From Myxococcales bacterium (GTDB taxonomy: Bacteria; Myxococcota_A; Polyangia; Palsa-1104; SHYY01), in NCBI GenBank assembly GCA_009692555.1, contig SHYY01000016.1:1-51553 (forward strand): a stretch of 51,553 bases of DNA. The letters run 5' to 3'. Shown here in pieces: positions 36,801 through 46,100 of the stretch. Under the pieces are notes generated by a model. That model made no database searches, was not told the origin of the DNA, and saw only the letters and a list, made by a program, of their open reading frames with translations. The stretch's first letter is position 1. Each line of letters starts with the position of its first letter. The translations under genes and the position numbers were made by a program.

Positions 36801-39800
36801 CCCCGGTTGCCTTCAGGCTGCGCGCCACCGCTCGTCCCCTGGGTCCGCGCGCGAGCACCAGCCACCCGCCTTCGGGACGCGGATGGGGAGCACTCGGGGG
36901 CGAGGCGGAGCCGAGTGTTGGGAGCAGGCGGTCACCGCCGCGCAGGGCAACCAGCGGGTCGCCGCCGCCGCTGGCGATCTCGGCGACCAGCCGATCCTGA
37001 AATGCTGGGTCGTCGAGGCTGGCTCCGGTGATGTCGATGCAGCGGCAGGCGACGTCGGGCAGATCGAATGGTATCACCTCGCACAGGCCGAGCAGCTCCG
37101 CCCGCGGCGCGGGCTCGCTCGCAGCGACGGCGACCAGGCCATCGGTGACCAGGGCCAGTCGCAGCGGGGCGCGGAGGTGCTGTCGCCCCAGCGCCTGCAG
37201 GAGCGCAAGCAGCGATGACGCACCGAGGTCGCCCACCCGCAGCACCGCCGACGGCATGAGGCCTCCCGACCGGAGACGATCGAGGAGTGCGTCGAGATCG
37301 TCGCGTTGGCGAGGATCGACCGTCCAGCCCGTTTCGCCCTCCAGGAACAGCGGCCCCCGCCCCACGGCGTGCACCTCTGCGCCACGCGCCCTCAGCCGAT
37401 CCGCGAGCGCCCGAGCGTGGCCCGCCTCGTCGCACAGCAGGAGCCAGCGGGTGCCGGCGAGCGATCCCGGGTCGGCCGGCGGCGGTGCCGGCTGCCAGCA
37501 CGCCACCTCCACCGCAAACGTCTCGCGGGCCGTCAGCGCGACGGCGCGCGGCGGATCGATCCAGAACCGGCGGCGCTCGAATGGATAGGTCGGCAGCGGC
37601 ACGCGGCGGCGAGGCTCCCGCGCATGGACCGCCGGCCAGTCGATCGGCACACCTTCGAGCCACAGCCGTCCAACCGCGGTGGTGAAGGTCTCGGCATCGC
37701 CGCCGATCTGCAACGGCGGAGGGAGGCTGGTCACTGCGCCCGCTCCGCCGCGGTGCTGAGCCGCGAGCGCGGCGAGTGTGCGCCCCGGCCCGACCTCGAG
37801 GAGCACCGGGGTGTCCTGGAGGAGCGCCTCGAGCGCCGAGGAGAAGCGGACCGTTCCCCGCATCTGGCGCGCCCAGTAGGCCGGGTTGATCGCCTCCGCG
37901 GCGGTCGCAAAGGTGCCGGTGAGATTCGACAGAAAGGGGATCTTCGGCGCGGAGAGACGAACCGCGCGCACCCGCTCCGTGAACGGCACGAGCACGCTGT
38001 CCATCATCGACGAGTGGAAGGCGTGGGAGGTGCGCAGGCGACGTCCGGAGAGGCCGCGCGACGCCAGCCGCCGCTCGAGCTCCGCGATCGCGTCGGGCGG
38101 ACCGGAGGCCACGCACGAGGCGGGTGCGTTGACCGCGGCCACGGAGACCTCCTGTGGAAGGAGCGCCCGGAGCTCCTCCTCACCCACGGGGACCGCGATC
38201 ATGGCGCCGGCCGGCAGTGCCTGCATGAGGCGCCCACGCGCGGCCACCAGGGCGAGCGCGTCCTCGAGGGTGAAGACCTCTGCCAGGCAGGCCGCCACGT
38301 ACTCCCCGAGGCTGTGTCCGAGCAGGGCGCACGGCCGGACACCGAAAGCGATCCAGGTGCGGGCCAGCGCGTACTCGATGGTGAACAGCGCCGGCTGCGC
38401 GTACTCGGTCCGACCGAGCGCCTCCTCCGCCGCCACGCGATCACCGCCCGGGTCGATCCATCGTCGGAGATCGAGGCCGAGGTGCGGCTCGAGGAGGGCG
38501 CAGCAGCGGTCGACCTCCTCGCGAAAGATCGCCTCGCAGCGGTAGAGTTCGGCAGCCATCGCGACGTGCTGGGCGCCCTGCCCCGGGAAAAGGAGGGCGA
38601 CCGGGCGATCTGCAGCCCGCTCGTCGCTGCGGGCGGTCAGGGAGCGCCGATCGAGCGCCCCCACCGCGTCGGCGACGTCGCGGCACGCCACTGCGCGCCG
38701 ATGCTCGAACGCGCGCCGCCCGACCTGCAGCGTGAAGGCCGCGTCGGCGAGATCGGCGGTGGGATTTGCCGCCAGGTGATCGCGCAGTCGGGCCGTCGCG
38801 GCGTCGAGCGCCGGCGCGCTGCGGGCCGAGAGCACCAGCAGATGGAACGGGCGCGACGAGGCAGTCGGCAAGGCGAGCGGCGCCTCCTCGAGCACCGCGT
38901 GGGCATTGGTGCCGCCAAATCCGAACGAGCTGACCCCGGCACGGCGCGGGGCCTCGGAGGCGGGCCACGGGCGGAGCACGGTGTTGACCCGGAACGGGCT
39001 GGCCGCGAAGTCGATCTCGGGGTTGGGCGCGGTGAAGTGAAGGGTCGGTGGAAGCTGGCGGTGCTCGAGGCTGAGCGCGGTCTTGATCAGGCTGGCGACG
39101 CCGGCGGCGGTGTTGAGGTGTCCGACGTTGCTCTTGATTGATCCGATCGCGCAGAAGCCGCGCCGGGCGGTGCCGCGACGGAACGCCTGGGTCAGCGCCG
39201 CGATCTCGATCGGATCGCCGAGCGCCGTGCCGGTGCCGTGCGCCTCGAGGTAGCCGATGGTCGACGGATCCACTCCGGCCACCGCCTGCGCGAGCGCGAT
39301 CACCTCGGCCTGTCCATCGATGCTCGGGGCGGTGTAACCGACCTTGTGCGAGCCGTCGTTGTTCACTGCCGAGCCGCGGATCACCGCGTGGACGTGGTCG
39401 CGATCGGCGACCGCCTCCGAGAGCCGCTTGATCGCCACCAGACCGACCGCGTCGCCGGCCACCGTGCCCTGCGCGCGGGCGTCGAAGGCGCGACAGTGGC
39501 CATCGGGGGAGAGGATGTGGCCATCCTGGTGGAGGTAGCCGGTGCCGATCGGGAAGCCGATCGAGACGCCGCCGGCGAGCGCCAGATCGCACTGGTACGA
39601 GAGCAGGCTCTGGCAGGCGAGGTGGATCGCTACCAGCGACGTGGAACAGGCGGTCTGCACGGTGATCGCCGGGCCCCGCAGGCCGAGCTTGTAGGCGACC
39701 CGGGTGGTGAGGTGATCCTTCTCGTTGCCGAGCAGCGCTGCGAGCCCGCCGATCGACTCCATCAGGGCCCGGTTGGGGACGAGGTGGTGGACCAGGTAGC

Positions 39801-40185
39801 CGTCGTTGCCCGCGCCCGCGAACAGCCCGATCGCGCCGCTCGCCCGCGCCGGATCGTAGCCCGCGCGCTCGAGCACTTCCCATGCGCATTCGAGGAACAG
39901 GCGATGCTGCGGATCGGTGACCTCGGCCTCGCGCGGGCTCATCCCGAAGAACGCAGCGTCGAAGCAGTCGGGATCGGCAAGGACGCCGCGGGCAGCGACG
40001 TAGCGCGGGTTCCGGCGGAGCGCCTGATCGACTCCCGCGGCGGCCAGCTGGTCGTCGCTGAAGCGGGTGATCGACTCGACACCGCCGGCGAGGTTGCGCC
40101 AGAATTCTTCGACGTCGGCGGCCCCCGGGAAGCGTCCGGCGAGGCCGATCACCGCCACCGCTTCCGCGAGGTCGGTGTCAGCCAT
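33877..40185 (-). CDS. Type I polyketide synthase, KS-AT-(degenerate KR/MT)-ACP-TE
   Basis: 2,102 residues, starting 2 bases after the NRPS stop. KS (about 10-430): TACSTS Cys near 180, EAHGTGT near 318, NVGH near 358. AT (about 530-840): GHSLGEY near 625 and HAFH, the malonyl-CoA mark. A ketoreductase-like region (about 880-1140) has a poor Rossmann loop (ARGPRGRAVA). An inserted methyltransferase (about 1190-1490) has LEIGGGQGALT near 1353. A KR-like remnant without the catalytic Tyr follows (about 1560-1690). ACP: GADSL near 1760. TE (about 1820-2090): GFSFG Ser near 1888 and GKH His near 2071. As the last module it should add one malonyl unit, C-methylate it, leave the beta-keto group and release the chain. 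A low-complexity stretch (TATETATATPTATE) joins KR and MT parts. Confidence 0.93.
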   Translation of the reverse strand: MADTDLAEAVAVIGLAGRFPGAADVEEFWRNLAGGVESITRFSDDQLAAAGVDQALRRNPRYVAARGVLADPDCFDAAFFGMSPREAEVTDPQHRLFLECAWEVLERAGYDPARASGAIGLFAGAGNDGYLVHHLVPNRALMESIGGLAALLGNEKDHLTTRVAYKLGLRGPAITVQTACSTSLVAIHLACQSLLSYQCDLALAGGVSIGFPIGTGYLHQDGHILSPDGHCRAFDARAQGTVAGDAVGLVAIKRLSEAVADRDHVHAVIRGSAVNNDGSHKVGYTAPSIDGQAEVIALAQAVAGVDPSTIGYLEAHGTGTALGDPIEIAALTQAFRRGTARRGFCAIGSIKSNVGHLNTAAGVASLIKTALSLEHRQLPPTLHFTAPNPEIDFAASPFRVNTVLRPWPASEAPRRAGVSSFGFGGTNAHAVLEEAPLALPTASSRPFHLLVLSARSAPALDAATARLRDHLAANPTADLADAAFTLQVGRRAFEHRRAVACRDVADAVGALDRRSLTARSDERAADRPVALLFPGQGAQHVAMAAELYRCEAIFREEVDRCCALLEPHLGLDLRRWIDPGGDRVAAEEALGRTEYAQPALFTIEYALARTWIAFGVRPCALLGHSLGEYVAACLAEVFTLEDALALVAARGRLMQALPAGAMIAVPVGEEELRALLPQEVSVAAVNAPASCVASGPPDAIAELERRLASRGLSGRRLRTSHAFHSSMMDSVLVPFTERVRAVRLSAPKIPFLSNLTGTFATAAEAINPAYWARQMRGTVRFSSALEALLQDTPVLLEVGPGRTLAALAAQHRGGAGAVTSLPPPLQIGGDAETFTTAVGRLWLEGVPIDWPAVHAREPRRRVPLPTYPFERRRFWIDPPRAVALTARETFAVEVACWQPAPPPADPGSLAGTRWLLLCDEAGHARALADRLRARGAEVHAVGRGPLFLEGETGWTVDPRQRDDLDALLDRLRSGGLMPSAVLRVGDLGASSLLALLQALGRQHLRAPLRLALVTDGLVAVAASEPAPRAELLGLCEVIPFDLPDVACRCIDITGASLDDPAFQDRLVAEIASGGGDPLVALRGGDRLLPTLGSASPPSAPHPRPEGGWLVLARGPRGRAVARSLKATGAPVVLLEAPPRTATETATATPTATEAALDAGHLDSAEGRIRSALAIRSIETYPELVRTLETLCAAYLHRYFVAVGVDLRPGATHPRDALRARLGILPKFHRLHDAHLAILVEAGLLRLTSEEVQVRADARALPAPEALLSHLRANYPQFGGLVRFLTHCAPTFADALSGKVEAISVLYPGGSSAFIAECERATVEHRSERLYILLLREAILGRVRAAPGRRLRILEIGGGQGALTWPLALALRGEQVDYHFTDLGKVFVDDARREAARRGLAARMTFGLLDISRDPREQGYEGQRFDAVVAFNVVHAARSVPRAIRNLGNLLAPGGVMGLVEVVRTRRWDTLTWGLAEGWWYYDDDVRTDSPLLDLNRWEEVLKREGFAETLAWPRGGPGRAASDHGLLLARRGDGSAPPLEPALEGVERRTADTSGLARAWDEAARGGSIPCLVDALDLDGDNPAPLQINAHVHDSLEQGERRLGALATLLDQRPGAALVLLSPAPGFATAIPSSLRHCKDAFARARSGVISATWDGFTRAISDPSLAAAALESALAVGAPVQVWRSATPRIDEPALAPVLASEPRLAEPSPAPVHVRPSLAGDYVAPRSAIERAIAAIGEELLGVAPIGIHDDFLALGADSLITLRLLDQVREKLGREVPPGAAFQGTTVAKLARAIEGTPGAAPSSPLVPIQPHGTRPPLYFVHPAAGVIFPYYELARQLGPDQPFHGLQALGLDGESAPDHRIEDMARHYVEAIRTVQPRGPYHIGGFSFGCLVAFEMAQQLAAAGEEVALLALVDEPAPLAGHRPPALVMARLLVIGMARSIWPHLHDYFYLRSTTGGPTSGGSRFDLGALLAWRPDGQILQSFLARSTMANYVPREARLLALRQPAILPMFQLFMIHLRQTLEYVPRAYPQRVTLFKANRLGGRYDRDPTWGWRLLAAGGVEVHEVPGKHLTVLRPPHVQVLAARLTAAMDDAVRRRS

Positions 40186-40187
40186 CG

Positions 40188-43100
40188 CTAGCCGTCATTC
40201 TTGGGGCGCGCGCCCGGTCGCTGGCGCTGCCGCTCCTGCGCGGCGCGCTGCTTGCGAGCGCGCTGGTCCACCTGGATGTGCGACGACGAGGGCTGCGGCT
40301 TCGAGGCGAGGTGGGCGGCGAGAGCGCGGAGGGTCGGATGGCGGAACAGATCGACGATCGGCACGTCGCGGTCGAAGGTCCTCGAGACGCGGTCGCGCAC
40401 CTGGACGAGCAGCATCGAGTGGCCGCCCAGATCGAAGAAGTTGTCGTCGCGGCCGACTTCGTCCACCCGCAGGACATCCTGCCAGATCGCCGCGAGGGTG
40501 CGCTCCGTCTCACCCCGCGGCGAGGGTCGGTCGCCCACGCTGGACCCGCGCGCCTGGCGCTGGCCCGGGAGCGCCGCTGGATCGATCGCCCCATCGGGGG
40601 TCCGCGGAAGCCGCACCAGTGGCACCCACCGCAGGGAGACGTCGCGGCCCAGGCGATCCTGCGGCTTCACCGACGGGTGCTCGGTGCCTGAGAAGTGGAT
40701 CGAGAGCCGCCTCATCGCCACCGCGCCGTCCAGCCGGCGGCGCACCGGACGGCCGCTGCCATCGAGGCCGATCAGGAGGTGCCCGTCGCCGCGCCGCAGC
40801 GCCACCTCCAGCGACGCCATCCCTCGCGAGGCGGAGATCGCCTGGTAGCCGCGCGCGCGCGCGGCCTCCTTCATCGGGTGGCCGCGAGTCATCCCGATCT
40901 CGTCCCACAGGCTCCATTCAATGCAGTGCGTGGGCTGGCCGCCCCGGCGCCGCTCGTGGGCGAGATGGGCGAGGAAGCGGCTGGCGGCGCTGTAGGCGCC
41001 GACGGAGAAGCCGCCGAAGGTCGCGTTCACCGACGAGAAGCAGACCAGCAGGCTGCCCGGTCGATCGGCGAGCAGATCCACCAGCGCCCGCGCGCCAGCG
41101 ACCTTCGGGTGGAGCGTCGCGGCGAAGGTCTCCGGCGTCTCGTCACGGAGGAGCCGCTCGCCGAGCAGCCCGGCGAGGTGGACCGCACCGTCGAGAGGGG
41201 CGCCGAAGTGCGCCTCGGCGGCGGCAGCGATGGAGCGCAATCGATCGCCGTCCGCAAGGTCGGTCTGCCGGCAGAGAATCTCGCCGCCGGCCCGCTCCGC
41301 GACCTGCTCCAGGGCCGCGATCTCGTCGCTGCGGCGATCCGGCGGGCTGCGCCCGATCACCAGCAGCCGCGCCTGCCGCGTGACAAGAAGGTGGCGGGCC
41401 AGCTCGCTGCCGACCCCGCCAAGCCCCCCCGCGAGGAGGTAGCGGCCTCCCTGCACGAAGGGATCTTCCCGCGACGATGCGGCGCGCAGGTCGGCCCGCT
41501 GGAGGCGCGCGCAAAGGCGCCGGCCGCCGCGGTATGCCACCTCCCGATCGCAGGCCCGCGCCCGCAGCTCGCGGAGGATGAGCTGCGCGTTCACGTCCGC
41601 CGGCGCGAGTTGGAGGTCGAGGTGCCGCGCGTCGATCCTCGGCGCCTCGAGCGGGAGGGTCTGGAGCAGTCCGAGAAGCGCAGCCTGCGCCAGGTCGATC
41701 GGCTCGTCTGGCGCAACCGGCTGGGCACCGCTCGACACGACCAGCAGGCGCACCGGCCGCTGGCCCTTGGTCAGCAACGCCGTGGTCAGCGCGAGCAGGC
41801 CGAGCTCGGCGTCCGGGACACCGCCCTCGCCGAACGACCCGAGATGCACCACCTCGGCGACGCCGCACGCGATCGGATCGAGCAGACGGGCCCAGCTTGC
41901 ACCGTCGGCGAGATCAATCCGCAGATGATCGGCGGCGAGGCACTCGATCTCCCTCCCCGGCCCCGACTCGACCCGCACCACTCGGCGCCCGTCGCTGCGG
42001 AGGCGCACCGCGAGATCCGCCGCAAGCGACGAGGGACCGGCGATCAGGAGGCAGACCCCCTCGCCCGGTTCGCGCGGGCGGAGCGCCACCGCCGCCTCCT
42101 TGCGCCGCCAGACCCGGCGATGGAACCAATCGGGCAGCGTGCGGGCGTTGCCGGCGTGGAGATCGAGCGCCTTGATCGCGCTGTCGAAGTGGCCTGCAGC
42201 GAGGGCCCGCTTGAGATCGCCGCGCTGGATCTTGCCGCTCGTCGTCCGCGGGAAGTCGCACCGCGCCACCGGGACGACGTGGAGCGGGGAGAGCCCGAGG
42301 CGTGAGGTCACCTGCGCCCGCACCGCCGCCACCAACGAGGCGGTTGCGTCATCCACCGGCGTCGGCGAGACGGGGTCGCGCGGCACGAAGAACACCGCCA
42401 TCCCCTCGGTTCCGCCCTGCGGATCGTCCACCGCGCAGGCCGCGGCGAAGGTGGGCTCCACCCCCGCCACCGACTGCACGATATCCTCCACCTCGTAGCA
42501 GTAGTAGTTCGCGCCGCGGACGATGATGATCTCCTTCTCCCGCCCGGTGAGCGTCAGTCGCCCACCCAGGAGAAAGCCGAGATCGCCCGAGTTGAACCAA
42601 CCGTCACCGACGAAGGCCTCGCGGTTGGCAGGCTCGTTGAAGAGGTAGCCGGGCGTCACCACCGCGCCGTGAATCTGCATGCGACCGACGGTGCCTTCGG
42701 GGAGCACACCGTTCTCTGCATCGACGATCCGCACCCGCACGCCAGGCACCGGAGGACCGAGATCGACAAACGAGATGATGCTGTCGTCGCTGACGTCGGT
42801 GGAATCCGCCACCTCGAGGGCGCCGCCGCCCAGAGACCGCTTGCGGATCCGGTGGACGCCCTGCACCAGATCGAAGCGGTTGTGGAAGGTCATGCAGGTA
42901 CACGCCTCGGCCATCCCGAAGGACGGCTGGATCGCTTCGGGGCGCACGCCGTGCGGCGCGAGCAGGCGCAGGAAGTCGCGCACCACCGGTAGGGTCACCT
43001 GCTCCCCCGCGTTCATGAACGCGCGCACCGACGAGAGATCCCAGGAGCGTCCAGCCACCGGGAGGGCATCGGCGATCCGCTTGAAGCCGAAGTTCGGCGA

Positions 43101-46100
43101 CCAGGTGTGGGTCGCGCGGTGAGCGGCGAGGAGGTCGAGCCACGCCAGCGGTCGGGCGAGGACATGCTCGGTCGCCACCTGGATCTGCTCGCACCCGAGG
43201 TAGACGTCCTTGAGGTGGCAGGTGAGGATCGGGACCACGTGGTCGACGGGGAGCCAGTTGAGATCGACGTCCGTGTCGGAGTAGCCGTTGGCGATCCGCG
43301 CGCCGTGGATGTGATGGATGATCCCGTCATGGGTCTCCTGGATGCACTTCGGGAGACCGGTGCTGCCGGAGGTGAGCTGGAGGAAGGCCACGTCGTCGGG
43401 GCGGCCGTCGTGGAGGCGCGCGAGGGCAGGATCGCCGCGCAGGTCCTCTACGGCGAGCACGCGCGCGCCCGCCATGGACAGGTGTGCGCCGAGGCCCTGC
43501 AGCGACGGCACGAGGTGGCGCAGCGCCAGGATCATCGGGCCGCCGAGGAGCTGCCAGGTGTGATGCAGCTTCTTCACCACCGCGCCCGCCTCCTCGTAGG
43601 AGGGTGCGATCGCCACCGACGTCGGGACGATCCCGCCGAGCAGGCACGCCCAGAAGGCGGCGAAGTGATCGGCCAAGGAGTCGATCTGGAGGATCACCCG
43701 ATCGCCTGGTGCGAGGCCCTGGGCGGTCAGGCCGGCGAGGAGCGAGCGGGCGCGCACCAGGAGGTCGGAGTAGCTGACCCGGCTCTCGGCGCCATCGCCG
43801 GCGACGAAGGTGATCCCGCGTCGACCCGCGGCGGCACGCAGGAGAGCGGCGCCGAGAGTGCGCGGCTCACCGGCCGGAATGTTCAGCGGCCCACCGTCGC
43901 TGAGCGCGGGCGGACGGGTCGCCGTGGAAGCGGCCTCGGGAGGTCTGCCGCGCGCCGCCGGTGGGGCCTCCAGAGACCGGGGCGCATCGGGGAGCAGGTC
44001 CGCGAGGTGGAGCCGTTCGGGCGATTCGACGTGCTCGTCGATCACCGCCACCGCATCGACAGCCGGCCACCACGCGAGCGCCTGCTCGACGCCGCGCGCG
44101 GTCTGCTCATCGATCACCTCCATCCGCGAGAGCGCCACCTCGTCGATCAGGCCATCCGCCCCGAGCGGCAGCGATGTGAGCGGGACCCACACCGCCTTGC
44201 GAAGCTCGGGCGGAAGCGTCACCGACGGGGCCCACGCCGCGCCGGTGGTGACGACGTAGGCGACCACCAGCTCGCCCACCACGCCGCGGCGCATCCGCAC
44301 CGCGCACTCCTCGACCTCGGGATCGTCGAGCAGCGCCAGCTCCGCCTCGGGGAGGGCGTGGCCCAGATCGATCGACGCCTCGCTGCTCGCCTCGCTGCCA
44401 GCCTCGCCATCCGGCTCTCCGCTCTCCGCGATGTGCGCCAGCTCCGAGAGCGGACGGTCGGGCCCGGCGGCGATCGCCGCCAGCAGCGCGGTGAAGCGCC
44501 CCGCGAGCGTCTCGATGGTGAAGGCGTCGAAGCGGTCGCGGCGATAGAGGAACGAGCCCTCCAGCCCTGCCGGGCTCTCCCACAGCTCCAGCATCAGATC
44601 GAATGGCGCCGCGCCATCGTCGACCTCCACGAAGTGCCAGCGCACGCCATCGCCCGTCGCCCGATCGAGCGGCGGCTCCTGAAGGGCGAACAGCACCTGC
44701 ACGAGCGGCTGATCGCCGCCATCGCGGGCCGGGCGGAGGGCCTCGACGATCCGTTCGAACGGCAGATCCTGGTGCGTCCAGGCGGCGAGGGTGCGCTCGC
44801 GGACCCGCCCGAGGAGAGCCCGGAAGGTGGGATCGCCCTCGAGACGAGCCCGGATCACGACGGTGTCGGCGAAGCAGCCGATCAGCCCCTCGAGCGCGCT
44901 CACGCGGCGATTTTCGATCGGCGTGGCGACCAGCAGGTCCACACCCGCGCTCTCCGCGAGCAGGAGATCGAACGCCGCGAGGAGGGTCATGAACAGCGTG
45001 GCCCCCTCGCCGTGCGCGAGCCGGAGGAGCGCCTCCGCGAGCGGCTGCGGGACCCGCACGCTCTGGCGCGCGCCGCGAGCGCTCGGTGGCACCGAGGGTG
45101 GGCGGTCCGCCGGGAGCCGGATGACCGTCGGTGCGCCGCGCAGCTCATCGCGCCAGAAGGCGAGGTGCGCGTCCGCCTTCTCGGAGGCGAGGCGACGCTC
45201 CCAGACGGCGAAGTCGGGGAACTGCACGGCAAGCGCCGGCGCGGAGCATCCGTCGTAGAGCGCGGAGAGCTCCTCGAGCAGGACGACCATCGAGCGGCCG
45301 TCGCAGACGATGTGGTGCAAGGCGAGGAGGAGAATGTGCTCGCCCTCCCCGAGGCGGAGGAGGCGCGCGCGCAGCGGCGGAGCGTTCGCGAGATCGAACG
45401 GGCGACCGAAGGCGTCGCGGGTCTCGTCTGTGATGCGGGCGCGGCGCTCGTCATCGGTCAGCCGCGCGAGGTCCACCATCGGGAGCGCGACCTCCCGGGG
45501 AGCGATCACCCGCTGCACCGGCGCCCCGTCGACCCGCGGGAAGACAGTGCGGAGGGCCTCGTGGCGTCGGACCAGGCCGGTGAGGGCCTTCGCGAGCCGA
45601 TCGGCGTCGAGCGGTCCGTCGAACCGCACCGATGCCGGCACGTGGTAGGCCGCGCTCTCCTTGTCGAGCTGGTGCAGGAACCAGAGGCGCTGCTGGGCGA
45701 AGGAGAGCGGGCAGTCGGAGTCGCCCGTCCGGGGCACGAGCGGCGGTCCTTCGGGGAGATTGGCCAGCACGCCGCGCCCGATCTGCCTCGCGAGCCGCTC
45801 CACCGTCGGGGTATCGAACAGCGCGCGCAGCGGTAGCGAGACCCGCAGCGAGGTCGTGATCCGTGCGAGCACCCGGATCGCCCGGAGCGAGTCGCCGCCG
45901 AACGCGAAGAAGTCGTCGTCCACGCCGATCGGCGCCACCCGGAGCACCTCGCCGAAGATCGCCGCCAGCGCCCGCTCGGTCTCCGTACGCGGCGCCACGA
46001 AGGGCGCGGAGAGCTCTGGCCGCCCCGGTCCCGGCGCGGGCAGCGCGGCTCGATCGATCTTGTCGTTGGGTAGCCGCGGCAGCGCCACCAGCGGCACGAA

